The notes under the pieces are model-generated. The model did not search any database. It was not told where the DNA came from and worked only from the letters and a program-made list of their open reading frames with translations. The translations under genes were made by a program, and so were the position numbers. Positions 25,383 to 38,200 of a stretch of 64,000 bases of DNA are shown here, in pieces; the first letter of the stretch is position 1; each line of letters begins with the position of its first letter. The stretch comes from Earliella scabrosa (taxonomy: Eukaryota; Basidiomycota; Agaricomycetes; Polyporales; Polyporaceae): contig JABYQQ010000001.1 in the NCBI GenBank assembly GCA_022605405.1, forward strand, positions 744,001 through 808,000. Direction: 5' to 3'.

Positions 25383-27715
25383 ATGGGATCCAAGCCAGAC
25401 ACCAGTCCAACGCTTGCAGACACACAGGAATTTCTCGAGAGTAGCGGCTCGTTATTCCTGGCTGCTTTCTTCAGCACCATGTGCGTCATTCGTCCATTAA
25501 CGTCCCATCTCTCGTCGTCCAGACGTTGTCGTAGTCTCTATGGGATAACTCTCCATCAAGCATACCGGTACCTTAGGACATACCCAAGTGATCGCGCATT
25601 CATCAAGTTCATCGTACGTGTGCTCATCCTTACGCATCCACTGTCTATCCTGACCCTCTATAATGCACAAGGTCATTATTGTCTTGTGAGTCGCTCCCAA
25701 ACGTCGCAGCTATTCGCTTACAGTCACGCTCGTAGGGCCGTTGAGACTGCGTACACGATCTGTGACATTCACTATTGGTATGTCTGTTGCGCCTTTGCTA
25801 CCAGCCCAACGCAGTCTTACTGTTTATGATAGTTACTTCAACTTCGTCGCCCACTACAATGATCCAAAGACGTTTGAGAACGTCATCTGGTGAGTGATCT
25901 CATGGGGTCGTTGAAGGCTACAGCGCTAAACTCTCGGTACTAGGTCCGGTACTGTAAGTGTTGAATCAAGAATGTCCTCGAGGGGTAACTCATGGAATCG
26001 TCCCGGTCCCAGATGTTGCCTCTCCTATGGGTCAGTATGGACGATGGGTGATTCTAGGCTAGTCCGACTGACGTTCGCTTTCCCACCGGGTAGATTCTGA
26101 CAGGAACATCAACTCACATGTATGTCTGATCAACTTTCGCCGGTGCAGAGACTGGCGACCGCGACAGCTGTTCAGATGAACCCTGTCGGATCGCAGGCCA
26201 TGTATATGACTGGATTCCGCACTGCTAAACGCACGGAGTTGATTCATGTTCTTTCAGTTTCTTCATACGGCGGGTCTCAATGAGTATGTTTGAAATACAC
26301 CATTTTCACCGGGAAGCTTCGACTCACTGTCAGTCATTCATCTAGTCGAATCTCATTACAAGCTCCTGGCGTTTGCTGCTGTACGCACTCTCTGTCTTCC
26401 CCCATGCTAAAATTCACACCTTCTCCTGCAGGTCCTGTTCCATGCCATACAGGACAGTGAGTGTCTAGAGAATCTCTGATAGTATGTACTCATGTCGTTC
26501 GCTTTGCAGCGTGCGGACTAGGTACGGCCTGCGAAGCACGATCACGCAGTTACTTGGTTCAATAACGCACTACTCTTGCTATCCCAGTGCTCACGGTTGA
26601 GGGGTATGTCCTTTCTAGCAACCTCTCTACTAGTCGAGGTCACAACGTATGAGCAGATTCATCGTGCGGACGCCGAGTGTTTTCGTCGACCGGGAGGTGC
26701 GTCTCTTAGGCTTCAGACCTGCTCTCGATGCGGGACCTTGGCGATTTGCATTGTTCATCTACATATCTGCAGGAACTCGTTGCCATTACCTTTGGGTCCG
26801 CAATTCTGGCTGATATCTCGATCACCTCAGCCCTATGCGTGGTAATGTACCAGGGGCGCAGGGACTATGCCAGACGACACCTCACGTATGTTTCGTGATA
26901 TCCCACGCAGGGTCGATATTAATTGTGTGGCTTAGGAAATCTGTTGCTGACACCATCACGGTCTACTTCATCAACACAGGTGAGTACGGCCCACACACCT
27001 GAGCATTTGGCGCGCTCCAAAGTGCCACTTACCAAGTGGAACTCGGATTCTATGTAGGAGCGTTGATTCTGTGAGGAACTAACCTCCATCTTTGTCACGG
27101 CTCCGAGGTGAACCGCTCTCTAACATCAATTGCGGCTAGCGTCCTTGACATAGTGACCGCCATTACGGTGAGAACTCCGACGGCATAGTTGGTTGTGGTT
27201 TGTATGGTCTCGCCGTCCCTGACGATAGTGCTGCATCCCAGGCGACAGCCAAGCCGGGGGTCATCTACTGGGCAGCCATTTACTCGGTCACATCGAGAGG
27301 TATGTCATTCTCCCATCCCTGACGGAATCCAAGTTGATGTGCGTTAGTGTATACCAATACCCTGTTCAGCGTGTAAGTCCAGAACGACTGCGTACCTATT
27401 TGTGTCGTTGACGCTCATGGTAGGCTCAATTCCCGAATGCTCCAAGCTGAGCACGGCATCAAGATCTTTAGCGATGGGCCACTACGTAGTATCTCTCGTG
27501 CGAATCGGCTTGCCACACTCGAGCGGTGGAATCTCCCACAGGTCTGCAATTTTGGTTGCATATCCGTGCACTGCTGATGCTGATTGCTCGTTCAGGACCG
27601 GGATCCCGCGCCCAGGAAGATTGCAATCAACGTCTGCATGGAAGTCGAAGACGAGGGCACGTTGCGCGCCGGATGGGACTCCGGAGAACGCACCAAACCG
27701 AACAGGCTCGTATGA
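25383..27715 (+). CDS. DUF6534-type multi-pass membrane protein, copy 1
   Basis: Member of a large Agaricomycete-specific family of about seven-TM proteins of unknown function. Starts MGSKPDTSPTLADTQEF at 25383. Recognisable family blocks: LYGITLHQAYRYLRTYPSD (TM1 exit), ETAYTICDIHYWY, YNDPKTFENVIW, FFIRRVS, a C-terminal TM and loop ending YWAAIYSVTSRVYTNTLFSV, and LNSRMLQAEHGIKIFS. The last exon, after the intron at about 27541-27597, reads DRDPAPRKIAINV and stops at 27715. At least ten introns in 2.3 kb, several exons under 50 nt, so the middle is not fully resolved. Paralogous to the next gene. The role could be receptor or transport; the sequence does not tell. Confidence 0.78.
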
Positions 27716-28465
27716 TGCTTCCACAGCCCGCTCGGTTTGAGCTTGTAACAACACGTGCCAAGATGGATCATGTATGCTCCTCGTCTCCTTCCATGCGGAC
27801 CGCTACCACCAGTGGTCCGCCAAAGCATAGCAAAGGTTTCATCCCACAGTCAAGCAGAAGGTTGGTCGGTAAAGTCCAGGACGAACAACGTGCACTGGAC
27901 TGTATGCCAGCAGTGTCTTTCTGGAGGCTCCCACGCTTCAAGTTGTTTACTCACCATCATACTTGGAGGCTCGGGCTCAATGTTCCTCCAGACTTCGTGT
28001 ACAGCCTGGCGAAGCTTGGAGTGATTCAGTCTGTATCGCTTCTCCTCGGACAGGCTGCGTCGACGAACCTAGCACAAGAAATTGACTAGCCTGAAGACAC
28101 GAGTGGGCGATGCAGACATATCTGGCAGCACGGAAGTTTACGAACACCAGAACCAAGTGACGCAGTTGAGCCGTTCCAACAGCTCCGTCTGGGCTCCTGG
28201 TTTATTGATTATCTTCCAGAGCGCTGCGCTGCATTGCTCGGGCATGTGTTCAACCTGTCTTCTCACACACCCTGACGCAATTCAAGTTGACAGATTCATG
28301 ATGAGCAACAGCTTCTCTCAAAAGGCACAGAACCATGAGATGTATAAGTATATTCACGCGGTAGAGAACATGATAGTGTTCATGATGTTTGAGAAAGGCT
28401 CATATACTGGCTCTCTTGCAGCTCATCTGCAGCCCGCTCTCGTCATCGGACAGACTCTATCCGAC
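27716..28465. other. Spacer between the two DUF6534 copies
   Basis: About 750 bp. ORFs here (27526-28089, 28082-28549) are not conserved-looking; the second merges into the copy 2 first exon. No repeat was found that would mark the duplication boundary. Confidence 0.4.
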
Positions 28466-30753
28466 ATGGCGCTACCGACACCGATAGATCTTCTGCTCTT
28501 GAAGAACAGCAGCGCACTGTTTGCAGCTGCTTTCTTGAGTACCCTGTAAGTCGTATGCACTTGCCAAGAATCAAGCGTTTAGGCTCACATGTGAACATGC
28601 TTCCCCCTGCTGTGTAGATTGTATGGGCTGATGCTGCACCAGACCTACCGATACTTCCGGTCCTACGCTCAGGACTCCGTGTTTATCAAGTCAATAGTAT
28701 GTACTTCACTTAAGTCTATACAATGATCAGACTGAAACCATGACGTAAGGTTTCGATTGCCTTGTGAGTCTTCTGCTCCAGGTCGTTGTTAGTAGGGCCG
28801 TTATACAACACTGGCATGTCCAGAGCCTTGGAGACTGCATACACTATCTGTAACATCCACTATTGGTACGTCGTCGGAACTGCTAGACTTCACTGGTACT
28901 AGAACGAAATACAGCTATCATACGTTCGTGACACACTACGCCGACTTTCAAACATTCTACAAGATTGTCTGGTGAGCTTTGCATCCATTCAGGTTCCTAC
29001 AGCTGGCTGATCACTGAGCCGATACACTCGTAGGTCAGGCAACGTATGTCATTTTGGTGACTGTCCTCGGTCTCATGTTGAGATACAAACCCTTCCTCAG
29101 CTTCTGCCGCTACTCGGAGTTGGTCTAGCCAGTGCTTGTCTGGTGCCACGTTTGGCTGTGCTGACGTTGCCTGATTCATCTTAGATATCCACTGGGACTG
29201 CAACTCATATGTGCGTATTGATCGCAGCCGTCCAGCTGTGTAGTCGAGTTCTCCACAAGGATCATGGCATTATTTCCCTCCAGTATGTTGATAAAATAGC
29301 CTGCTAACGTCTATCCTCGCATGCTGCCAGCTTCTTCATACGACGCGTGTCCCTAGGTACGAGCTTTTCAACAATACTCTCCTCTTGGTTCTACTAACGT
29401 GTCTTGTGACCAGTCGGATCTCGCTACAGATACCTCTCTGTCCTGGCAGTACGTTCTCACCAAATGCAAATGTTACATCGCCTCTGAACAATCATTCGAT
29501 AACAGATCGTGTTCCATATCATTCAAACTTGTAAGACGCTTCTGTGAAATCATCTCCTTTGTACACTTATTGTTGGTATACAGCGTTTGGACTGGGTATG
29601 AGACTGTCTCAAAATCACCAGTATAGCATTCTGACCACCGGGCACGACAGCCATCGCCATCAGAGGGTTTGTGTTTGCCTGAGTCGCTACTCAGTTATGG
29701 TCGAACTAACACCCGTGGTATAGGCTCAGAACCCAGAACCCGGGTGTTTACCATGATAACGCAAGTACTGCGTATTTAGCTCGTCCTAGAAGTCATCCGA
29801 CATCTCACGGCGATGTGCCTACTCAGTGGATGGTTGGTATCTGCACGGGATTCGCGGTCATGGCCGACGTCTCAATCACCGGTGCGCTCTTCGCAGTAAT
29901 GCACAAGGGACGGTGGGCACCCATATTCAAGTTACAGAGCATCATGATGGTTCTCAGCATCGAATCCAGAGATGGGCGAAAGTCCCTTGTCGATATGGTA
30001 ACCCTCTATCTCGTCAACACCGGTATGTTCATGAACAGTCATGATGTCTCTGGTTTGTCTGGTTTGTTCTCAACATGGTGGCTACAGGCACCTTGGTCCT
30101 GTACGACCCTCTCTGGTTGTGTATACAACATGCTGACCATTGGCATGGGGACAGAATCCTCGACGTCGTGACCTTCGTTTTAGTGAGATTTCTCTTATTG
30201 CCTCCCTCAGTGGCCCCAGGCTGAACCTAGGTTAGGCTATGGCAATCTCGCAGAGTCTGGACTGGGCAGCCGTCAACTCGGTGACATCAAGAGGTACAGT
30301 CACTCACATCTCATTATTTAATACACTTTCCAAAGCCCCCTTTCCACAGTGTATACCAACACTTTGCTCAGCGTGTAAGGTTTTTTGCCCCTGACAAGCG
30401 ATAGAGTACTGAACGCTAAAGATTTAACGACATGACATAGACTTAACTCTAGAACGCTCCACGCTGAGTACGGCATCGAGGTGTTCAGCGGCGGACCTCA
30501 GCCTGCTCTCCACACCATCTCCCGCGTCAATCGATTGGCCACACTTGAACGGTGGAATGTACCAGAGGTGCGCGATCCTATGATATCGAAAGCCTTGTGG
30601 CCACTTACGCTACATGGAACAATGGTGCAGGAGCCCGACCCGACACCGACGAAGATCACGATCAATGTCAGCACCGAAAGGGACAACGAAGACATGTCTC
30701 GCGTCGAGAGCCAGTCTGGGATCGAGCAGTTCGAGCTCGCCAAGATGTCATGA
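28466..30753 (+). CDS. DUF6534-type multi-pass membrane protein, copy 2
   Basis: Tandem paralogue of the preceding gene, with the same blocks in the same order: AAAFLSTL joined to YGLMLHQTYRYFRSYAQDS, ETAYTICNIHY, YADFQTFYKIVW, FFIRRVS, then GRWAPIFKLQ and the C-terminal VNSVTSRVYTNTLLSVLNS. The acceptor GACATAG near 30440 gives LNSRTLHAEYGIEVFSGG, exactly parallel to copy 1. The last exon (from about 30631) reads EPDPTPTKITINVS and stops at 30753; its tail is acidic and differs from copy 1. The start at 28466 (MALPTPIDLLLL) is chosen by alignment to copy 1; an upstream in-frame Met is possible. Intron positions appear conserved between the copies, which supports gene duplication. Confidence 0.76.
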
Positions 30754-30861
30754 AGCTGTTCGGTTGTCTCGTCATTGGACGATGCTATGTACGCAGTAAA
30801 GTCTATAGATGTCCGTGGATAAGACGCCGCCGCGTAAATGGACTTCCGTAGAGTCTATACA

Positions 30862-33515
30862 TCACTGCTCCTCGATCTCCATCGGGATACCCAAGTCTTG
30901 AGCAATGAGGAGGGCGGCTTTCTCTCCGATCACGACCGCGGTCGAGTAAGTGTTCTAGGGACGATTAGTAGGAGCTCACCATGTAGAGGTGGGGGGAAGT
31001 ATGCACTCACTGCAGCAACATTGCCTGGAGCAATCGAGAGGTCTAGGAGGAGCAGGGGCGCAGGTGAGCCTGCTATAGCCATCAGTGTGAGGAGCTGGTA
31101 CATACCTGCAACTTTCAACCCGTCCGTGCCGTAAACGTTCAGCCTCGAATCGACAACACCACCTATCTCGCGAGGCATCATCGCGCAGGTCCCAAGCTGG
31201 AATTGTTCATCAGGATGACGCTCGGACGAATCAGCATGGATCAACCCACGGAGTGCCACGCGGTGGCCACGACCCGGCGGACGTAATCCTCGACAGCCTT
31301 CTCGTCTTCCTCCGAGTACACCAGGTCTGGCTCAGAGACGGAGACGGGTCCATCGTGCGCGCGAGGCTGGAGCTTGCTGTCTGCAGGGAAGATCGGGTGT
31401 CCTCCGACGACCTCTCCACGGTACGAGGGCATGCGTCGGGCGAACTCGCGCGTCAGTTTGTAACCCCACTTGTGGAGGGCAAGATCGTCAGGGCTAAGAA
31501 TAATAGTTTCTGGTCAGAAAGACGAGAGCAAGAGAATTGATGACACAACTCACTTGTCAAGGTAGCCAGGGTGGAAGTCGAGCGGGGCTTCGACGTCGTC
31601 ACCAGTGATATGGAGGTACCCAATGGACGACGGGTGGTAGAGGAACCAGCCGATACTGAAGCACTTGTCAACAGAGATCTTAGTACGATCACCCATGAAG
31701 CTGAATGTTGTTGTCAGTCACTAGCGATTCGTATGAGAGGAGAGAATGTATTTACACAGCCACCGAACCAAGCCATATCACGGGCTTGTCTGGAGCAGGG
31801 GCGTAGTAAGACAGCCATCTCTTGCGGAAGTCTTCGCCGATGATGTCGAGGTCCTTCTTGAGCGGACGCAGCTTGATGCCGGATTCGAGGCCGCTACGGT
31901 GCAGTCAGCATGCTATTGGTCCATGACAGAGAGTTGCAAAAAGGAACCGACTTCTGCGCCAGCAGTCCAGAGCCCTGAGCCTTCCATTCTGCCGTCCATT
32001 CTAGCACGAGAAGCCTTCAGCCCCAAGATAACTTACCCGAGGGAAGCCGAGAGAGACTGCGCACATACTCTTTATCTCGTCTTCCTTGTTCGCAACGATC
32101 CCGTCGAGTGTGTGCGCCTCCTGAGCGGCGACGTACGGAGCAAAGATGACCTGGTGATCTGTAAGGGCGGGCCCGAAGGAGTGCATCAACTTCTGTGTTC
32201 CACTTAGCGTGCGTCACAAGGGACACACCTTGGTAGTTCTCGCCTACGCCGGGAAGGTCGACCGTCTGTTTCACGCCAACCTTCTCCAGGACCTCCTTCG
32301 AGCCGATCCCAGAGCGCTCGAGAATCGCAGGTGACCCTATCGCCCCAGCGGACAAGACGACCAGTCGCCGTGCCGTCGCCGTGATGACCTCAGAACTGGC
32401 GTCGGGGTGGAAGCGCTTGTTCGGGATGTATTCAATACCGACCGCACGGTCTCCGCTGTGAACGTTGCTTCTCAGTATGCGTCAGCGATACTAGAGAATA
32501 TCTTGCGGACCGGAAGATGACGCGCTTGACATGATAACCGCTGAGAATTTGAATGTTCGACAGGTTGCGCTTGAAGATGTAGTGGTGGGGAACATCCGAC
32601 CGGGTTCCCGTCTTGGAGTCTATCCACCTGAACGCCTGCCGTAAGTACCACCCCTAAACGACCTCTTTCTGGACACGTACTTGGGCCATCGCTGAGGGGT
32701 AGCGCGTGAGTGACGCAGGCATGAGAAAGATCGCAGCACTTACCCCATACTTGTTGCAATCGTACAAAGCATTCAGATCGTCGGTGGGGCCCCGGCTCTT
32801 GTCGTACTCGGCGGCGACGTTCAGGAACTCCTTGCCGATCTCAGTGTAGAACCCGCCAAACGAGACCTTTAGGGGTCCAGAGTATCCATGCGTGGGCTGG
32901 TCCGGCGCGACCTCGTACGTTTCGCACTGGGGCAGACGGGGTAAGCGATGTCAGGCCCAAGCAAGGAAGTGCGCATTCTGGACGCTCGCTTACCTTGCGA
33001 AGCAGCGGAAGAAGATCGGAGCAGCCCCAACCGCGGTTCCCATACACAGTCTCCCAGTCATCGTAATCAGAAGCAGCCGCTCGTGTGTACATGGTGACTA
33101 TGATGAAGCCCGACCGCGCCCGACGATCAGTGATAGGAAGTATGAGAGGACGGGAGGACGCGCTCACAGTTTACGCTCGACCCCCCACCAACGCACTGCC
33201 CGCATGGGACAACGGGGGCGCGCCCACCCAGCGCCGCGCTCTCGCGACCGACATTGAACTTGATAGTCGAGGTTTCCGGACGGAGATGATAGAGGTACCG
33301 TGCAGGTTGGGTGTGCAGATCGTCATTGCGGGTAGTGGGCCCCGCTTCGACGACGAGGATGCTTAGCGACGGGTCGGCGGCGGCAAGCCGTCCTGCGACA
33401 ACACATCCGGTGGTGCCGCCTGCAAGGAGCACCGTCAGCCGCGAAGTCTATAGGCAGGCATGTGAGAGCAGGGCGCACCGCCGGCGATGATGACATCAAA
33501 CTCGTTCTTGGCCAT
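30862..33515 (-). CDS. GMC oxidoreductase, alcohol (methanol) oxidase-like, AA3_3 type
   Basis: FAD-dependent oxidase predicted to oxidise a primary alcohol to aldehyde with release of hydrogen peroxide. Starts MAKNEFDVIIAGG at 33515; the intron GTGCGCC..TTGCAG restores the dinucleotide-binding loop GGGTTG. Other GMC signatures: LVVEAGP, VPCGQCVGGGSSVN, MYTRAAASDYDDWE, SAGAIGSPAILERSGIG, and at the C-terminal end ATAWHSVGTCAM (catalytic His) and APGNVAANTYSTAVVIGEKA (second active-site residue Asn). No secretion signal is visible, which fits intracellular alcohol oxidases rather than secreted aryl-alcohol oxidases. It ends MEIEEQ, with no classical peroxisomal SKL-type tail. At least ten introns. 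Substrate is inferred from family similarity only. Confidence 0.9.
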
Positions 33516-33593
33516 GGTGGGGAATGAGAAGCAGAAGCGCAGGAGGGTCGAAGGTGAGCGTTGGGAAGCGGTCGGCGATTCTCTTGAACTCGG

Positions 33594-33601
33594 TTTATAT
33601 A
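33594..33601 (-). promoter_or_regulatory. TATA box of the alcohol oxidase gene
   Basis: TATATAAA on the minus strand, about 80 bp upstream of the ATG at 33515; good spacing for a core promoter element of an inducible fungal gene. Confidence 0.6.
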
Positions 33602-34086
33602 CGGTGGGCTGGTACCTAGAGGATAGACACCGACCTGTACGCCATTATGGGCTATTGTGTTCTTTGATTTTGGACTTGCTATCACGGCATGGTCAGACAC
33701 CACATGCCGGAGAAGCTGGAGTCTACTGCGTAACGGGTACCGTGGGAGGCACTGAGGTTTGCATTAGCCGGAATCGAAAGGGCAACTGTCCTAACACTAA
33801 CCTAGCTGTAGCGTTCCGCCCGAGCAAGCGTCAGAGTCCACTTGCAACCCCAAATGTCACAGAGACAGCGGTAAGAGTACATGATGACGAGCTGTTTACC
33901 CAATGTAGAAGATTAGGAAAGGTCTTGGACTATCCTGTGGTTGGACCTTGGGCTCATGATGTGGAACGCCGGCGTGTGTGCTTCCCGCGTGGAGATTGAT
34001 GCAAGAGCGCAGATCGCAGACGAACAGAGGCTCGCAGAAGTTCGAGAAGTAGACCCAAGCCTGATCCCTTGAACGTGCCAGTTGTA
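33602..34086. other. Intergenic, no gene seen
   Basis: Between the alcohol oxidase promoter and the MITE. Short ORFs on both strands lack any family resemblance. Confidence 0.4.
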
Positions 34087-34244
34087 CAGTCTTCCCCCGC
34101 TCGATGGGTCACCCCGCTCAATGGGTCGCCTCGCACCACAGCTGAGCGCTTTGTTGGAGTTCTGGTGCCACCTCCCGCCAAAAAGTTGCCCTATAAGGCA
34201 GGTGACCCATCGACCGGGGTGACCCATTGAACGGGGGATGACTG
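34087..34244. mobile_element. MITE with about 40-bp terminal inverted repeats and TA flanks (Tc1/mariner-like)
   Basis: A 158-bp element bounded by TA dinucleotides (34085-34086 and 34245-34246). The left end begins CAGTCTTCCCCCG and the right end, reverse-complemented, begins CAGTCATCCCCCG. The arms continue with two GATGGGTC/AATGGGTC blocks each and match at roughly 36 of 40 positions. The interior has no coding capacity. TA target duplication plus a CAGT terminus is characteristic of pogo/Fot1-type Tc1-mariner elements, so a transposase in trans is assumed. None is encoded in this window. Confidence 0.75.
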
Positions 34245-34246
34245 TA

Positions 34247-35298
34247 ATTGTGAAGCTGCTCTAAGAGGATGTCAGGAATGTCACGCGGACTGAATGTGAT
34301 GGCGCGGTGCGTACGTACTGAGAGGTGTCCCTTGACAGTCCGGATTGGCAGGACTGTCAATGGTTGGTGGTGACTGGTGCGCAGTGCAGGGAGAGCTATG
34401 GCCACAGCAATCGTCTTACTATCAGCGTCCACGCGATGCGCAGGAACACGTAAATCAGTCCGAGTGCTGCGAAGGAACCCACCTATGTACTACCCGGACC
34501 GGTGTGCGCCAGTACCATAGTGCGACCAATGGCCGTGCCCCGACAAGGACGGACTGCAAGCAACTTCGGGCAGCTTCATTGCATGGGACTGATTTAGCAA
34601 GGTATATCCCACCACTGGGTGCATGCGTAGAGATCTGCGAGAGGCTTATTGCTCGATTGGGCCATAAAAGTTGTTGCACGCTACATTTGTGCGCACCCCC
34701 ATGGCAGCATTCCGGGTTGCGTGTCACAGTCGATGGCATGAACCATAGCCCGTTCGTCCGATCTAGGTGATAGATATTGACTTGCAAAATCAGTACGCAC
34801 AGGCACGAATGCTCACATCACTTGAGATCGACGACCCATTCGCGCCTCACCCATGCTTATCGATGGCAGATGCTGGAAGAGACTCACGCGAGGTAGCTCC
34901 TCGAAGCCACTTGAGAACTACGACGGCCAAGCTTGAGTACACATTGTGTGTTGTGCGCAGGGTGTGCGCACCCAAGGAGCTGGAAGTTGAACGTTGAACG
35001 TTGAACATCGAACATTGTTCGAGCGCAGAACGTGAGCGCCCGGTGGTCGCGTGGCGGATAAGGAACGGATGAGATCATCGTGATTAAGGAGGCTGTATCG
35101 GAGTAAGAAACGGAGAGCGGACGGATAAGAAGGAGTAAGAAGGGGTAAGAAAGGGGGATAAGCCTGGGATAAGCGAGGGACTGATGGCGGCCTGGGCCGG
35201 GAGAGGGGCTTGGGCGTTGGATTGGGCAAAGTCGCACAGTCGGTCTGCTACAACGACTCTTGTCTCGGCCGTCGCGGGCGTTGTGGACCACGACCAGG
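34247..35298. promoter_or_regulatory. Upstream region of the PAK-like kinase
   Basis: About 1 kb with no supported gene. It contains a tandem GTTGAAC array at about 34984-35003 and, nearer the kinase ATG, a run of GATAAG-like repeats (35080-35170) in which GGATAAG, GTAAGAA and related words recur. These may be regulatory or simple-sequence DNA. Confidence 0.4.
34984..35003. repeat. Tandem GTTGAAC array
   Basis: Three consecutive GTTGAAC units (GTTGAACGTTGAACGTTGAAC, less one edge base), each junction forming the palindrome AACGTT. A related GAAC word continues just downstream. The same motif recurs at about 39242-39258 and 48486-48499. Confidence 0.6.
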
Positions 35299-38200
35299 AT
35301 GGCGACGTCGAGCAAGCAGAACTCGCGGTTCTCGTCGCTGAAGGTGTTCAAGTTCGCTGCTGGCTCGAAGCCTCCGCCGCTCCCTCCGAAAGACCCATAC
35401 TACCTGCCCAATCCTTCCCTTCGCTCGCTCGGAAACTCGCTCTCTCCAGACTCGTTCGCATCCCAGCCTGCCACCCCGCTCTCCGCCCAGTACGCCTCCC
35501 TCGCCCGCAGCCCCTCGCCCTCCCCCTCCTACGCCCCCAGCCGCCTCACCGTCTCCCCCTACTCGACATCCTCCACCTATCCCGACCCCGGCCCCGTCAG
35601 CTCTCGCAACCGCCTCTTCAAGCTCCCCTCCTTCAATAAGCGGCCCAAGACCCCCAAGACCGCCGACTCCGGCTTTTCGAGTGCCCCTTCCTCCAACACC
35701 TCCGACTCGGCCCACGCCCCAGAGCCCGTTGATGACCCTTCCATATCACTGCCATGGAACTTCCAGGTGAGCGCTCCCGACTCCTCCCCTCTCCTTCTCA
35801 ACCTCACCCCGCGACCGTAGCACAATATTCACGTCGATGAAGGGTACGTTCTTGTCCTTCTCTCGCCCTCTCATGCTCATCTCGCTCCAGTTTCGTCGGC
35901 TTGCCCCCAACATGGTCCGCCTCTCTGGCCGAGGCAGGGTTCAGCGAAGAGGAGATCATGGCTATCCAGACAAAGCGAGCAGAGTCTCGCTCACGCAGTA
36001 CGCGCTCCATCTATTCTCTCAATGTCGGTCGTTCTGCTTCCCCCTCCGGCATGTCGCGATCCCCCGGCTACGGCCATCCTCCCCATCCTCTCCGTCGAGA
36101 CCAGTCAAATGCCTCTCTCTCTCAGGTCTCCCTCGCCAGCAGTCAGCACTCGTATGGCTCGCGAACACACATCCGTAAACCATCAACGTCCTCGCGCGAC
36201 CACTCCGAGTACTCCTACTCGGGTTCGCACCCAAACGACAACGATCCTCGACACACGCCACCTATCACCCGTCTCTCCCCTCCACACTCCTTCAACTACC
36301 CCCATATGCACTCACAAAGTACCCCTCATCTCCCAACGCACTATGCAAATTCCTCCGCTACGCGCTTGGTGCCTCCTGTCCCCGCCCCTCCACCGCCTGC
36401 ACCAGCCATCTCAGTTTTTTCGGACAACTCCTCAAGTTCGGGTTCTGGACTCTCCGAGAAGCAACTGATGGCTCGAAACGCTCCTTCGCGCTCGTTCCAT
36501 ATAGCCAACGAGTCCATCGGGACGATACAGCATAGCCCACCCCCTGCCTATGCGTCGCCAAGGAAGGAAACTCACATGGCGAGACCTGACGACGACTTCA
36601 GTCTACCCCCATCTGTCGTCCAGCCCGAAGCAGGGCCAAGTTCAAGGACAAACGGTGTTTCCAGGCCGTCCACTGAAAGCAAGAGCTCGAGCACACTCAC
36701 ACCTCCTCGGCTCTCTTTTCATCAGGACGATTTGTCCTCTTGGACCGAGTCACTGTTCTCGTCCATCCCTACCACTGTCACATCCACACCTCCTAAGCCG
36801 CCACCCATGAGCAGGACTCAGACATCACCGTCAAGATTAGCTGCTGACAACAATGTCTCTCGCCCTCGTGCTGCGTCCGTCCGTACACGCGACCGTTCCC
36901 CTTCGGCTGCCGTCCGCCATATTCCCCCACAAAAACCTTTGCCCAAGCAAGAGCCGCCGCCGACAGGTGCTCTTCCGCCCCCGCCTCCCACAGGTGCACT
37001 CCCACCGCCACCAGGTGCGCTTCCGCCACTACCTACAGGCGCGCTACCACCACCTCCGCCGTCACAGAGCAATAGTCCGCTTTGGAACGAAGTGATGAAC
37101 ATGGTCAAGCCTGCGGACATATCGATAATCTCCGCGTCGACCCAAGACCTGTCGGCGGACATGTCTTCGGATTCTCAGTATTCGTCCACACTGTTGACGC
37201 CGGTCCTCGACGAGTTCCCACCGATCCCCCGCATCACAGATCCGGAACAACTGGATCTGCAGGCATCATTCGCGCGCGAGAAGGAGAACAGGGACTCTGG
37301 ACTGTCCACGATGACGGTGACGCCAGCGACCATCGCCACCGCTGCTGTTGCGCGGAGCGTTCGGCCAAACATGCTCGTTTCCCCGATTCGCTCCAACTCG
37401 AGAGACACCGAAGATGCTCGATCGGACACCCCGAACAGCGCGGAATCCCATGCCAGCTCGTATAGTACATCCACGACGGCGTCTCTTTCCACGGGCACTG
37501 GCTCTGCTTCGTCAGACTCGCGGCCGCAGACACTCACAACTGAGGCGCAGGACTGGCGAATATCAGGAGGGGTGAAGTCCAGGGGTCTGGCGTACACCGA
37601 TCCATCCCCCGAGCCCTCTCCGCGAGCGTCATCGTTTGGCGAGCGCGACACGTTCACCGTGTCTGTCACCAGCGAACTACGAGAACCAGAGGCCGATGCT
37701 CCCCCCCAGGGTCGTCCATCCATCGTCACTGAGAACTTCCTCTCCACGCGTCGAACGGACGGCAATCTCCTCACCCCATTGTCGCCGTCATCCAGCTCAC
37801 CGTCTCCAAGTTCACCAGTACCAAGATACCCAGGCTGGCTTTCGGCGGTGGTTGCGCCGCTCAAGGGCTACATCAACGATCAGATCGACCCGCGCGATGT
37901 CTATACCGACTTGCGCGAGATCGCTGAGGGAGAGAGCGGGAGTGTATACGCTGCGCGCGTGCTTGCGTTGCCAACGTCCCCCGAGAAGGAGCCGGACTCC
38001 TATGTGGCGATCAAGAACATTGCAATCTTGCCTTCTGGATCGCCCAAGATTGACGACCTCCGTCGAGAGCTGACGCTCATGAAGGGAGTTTCGCATCCGC
38101 ACATCCTCACCATGGACTCGCTCTATGTTGATCTGGTCGAGGACTCGCTCTGGATACGCATGGAGCTGATGGAGCGCAGCGTGGCGGACATCATCGCGCT

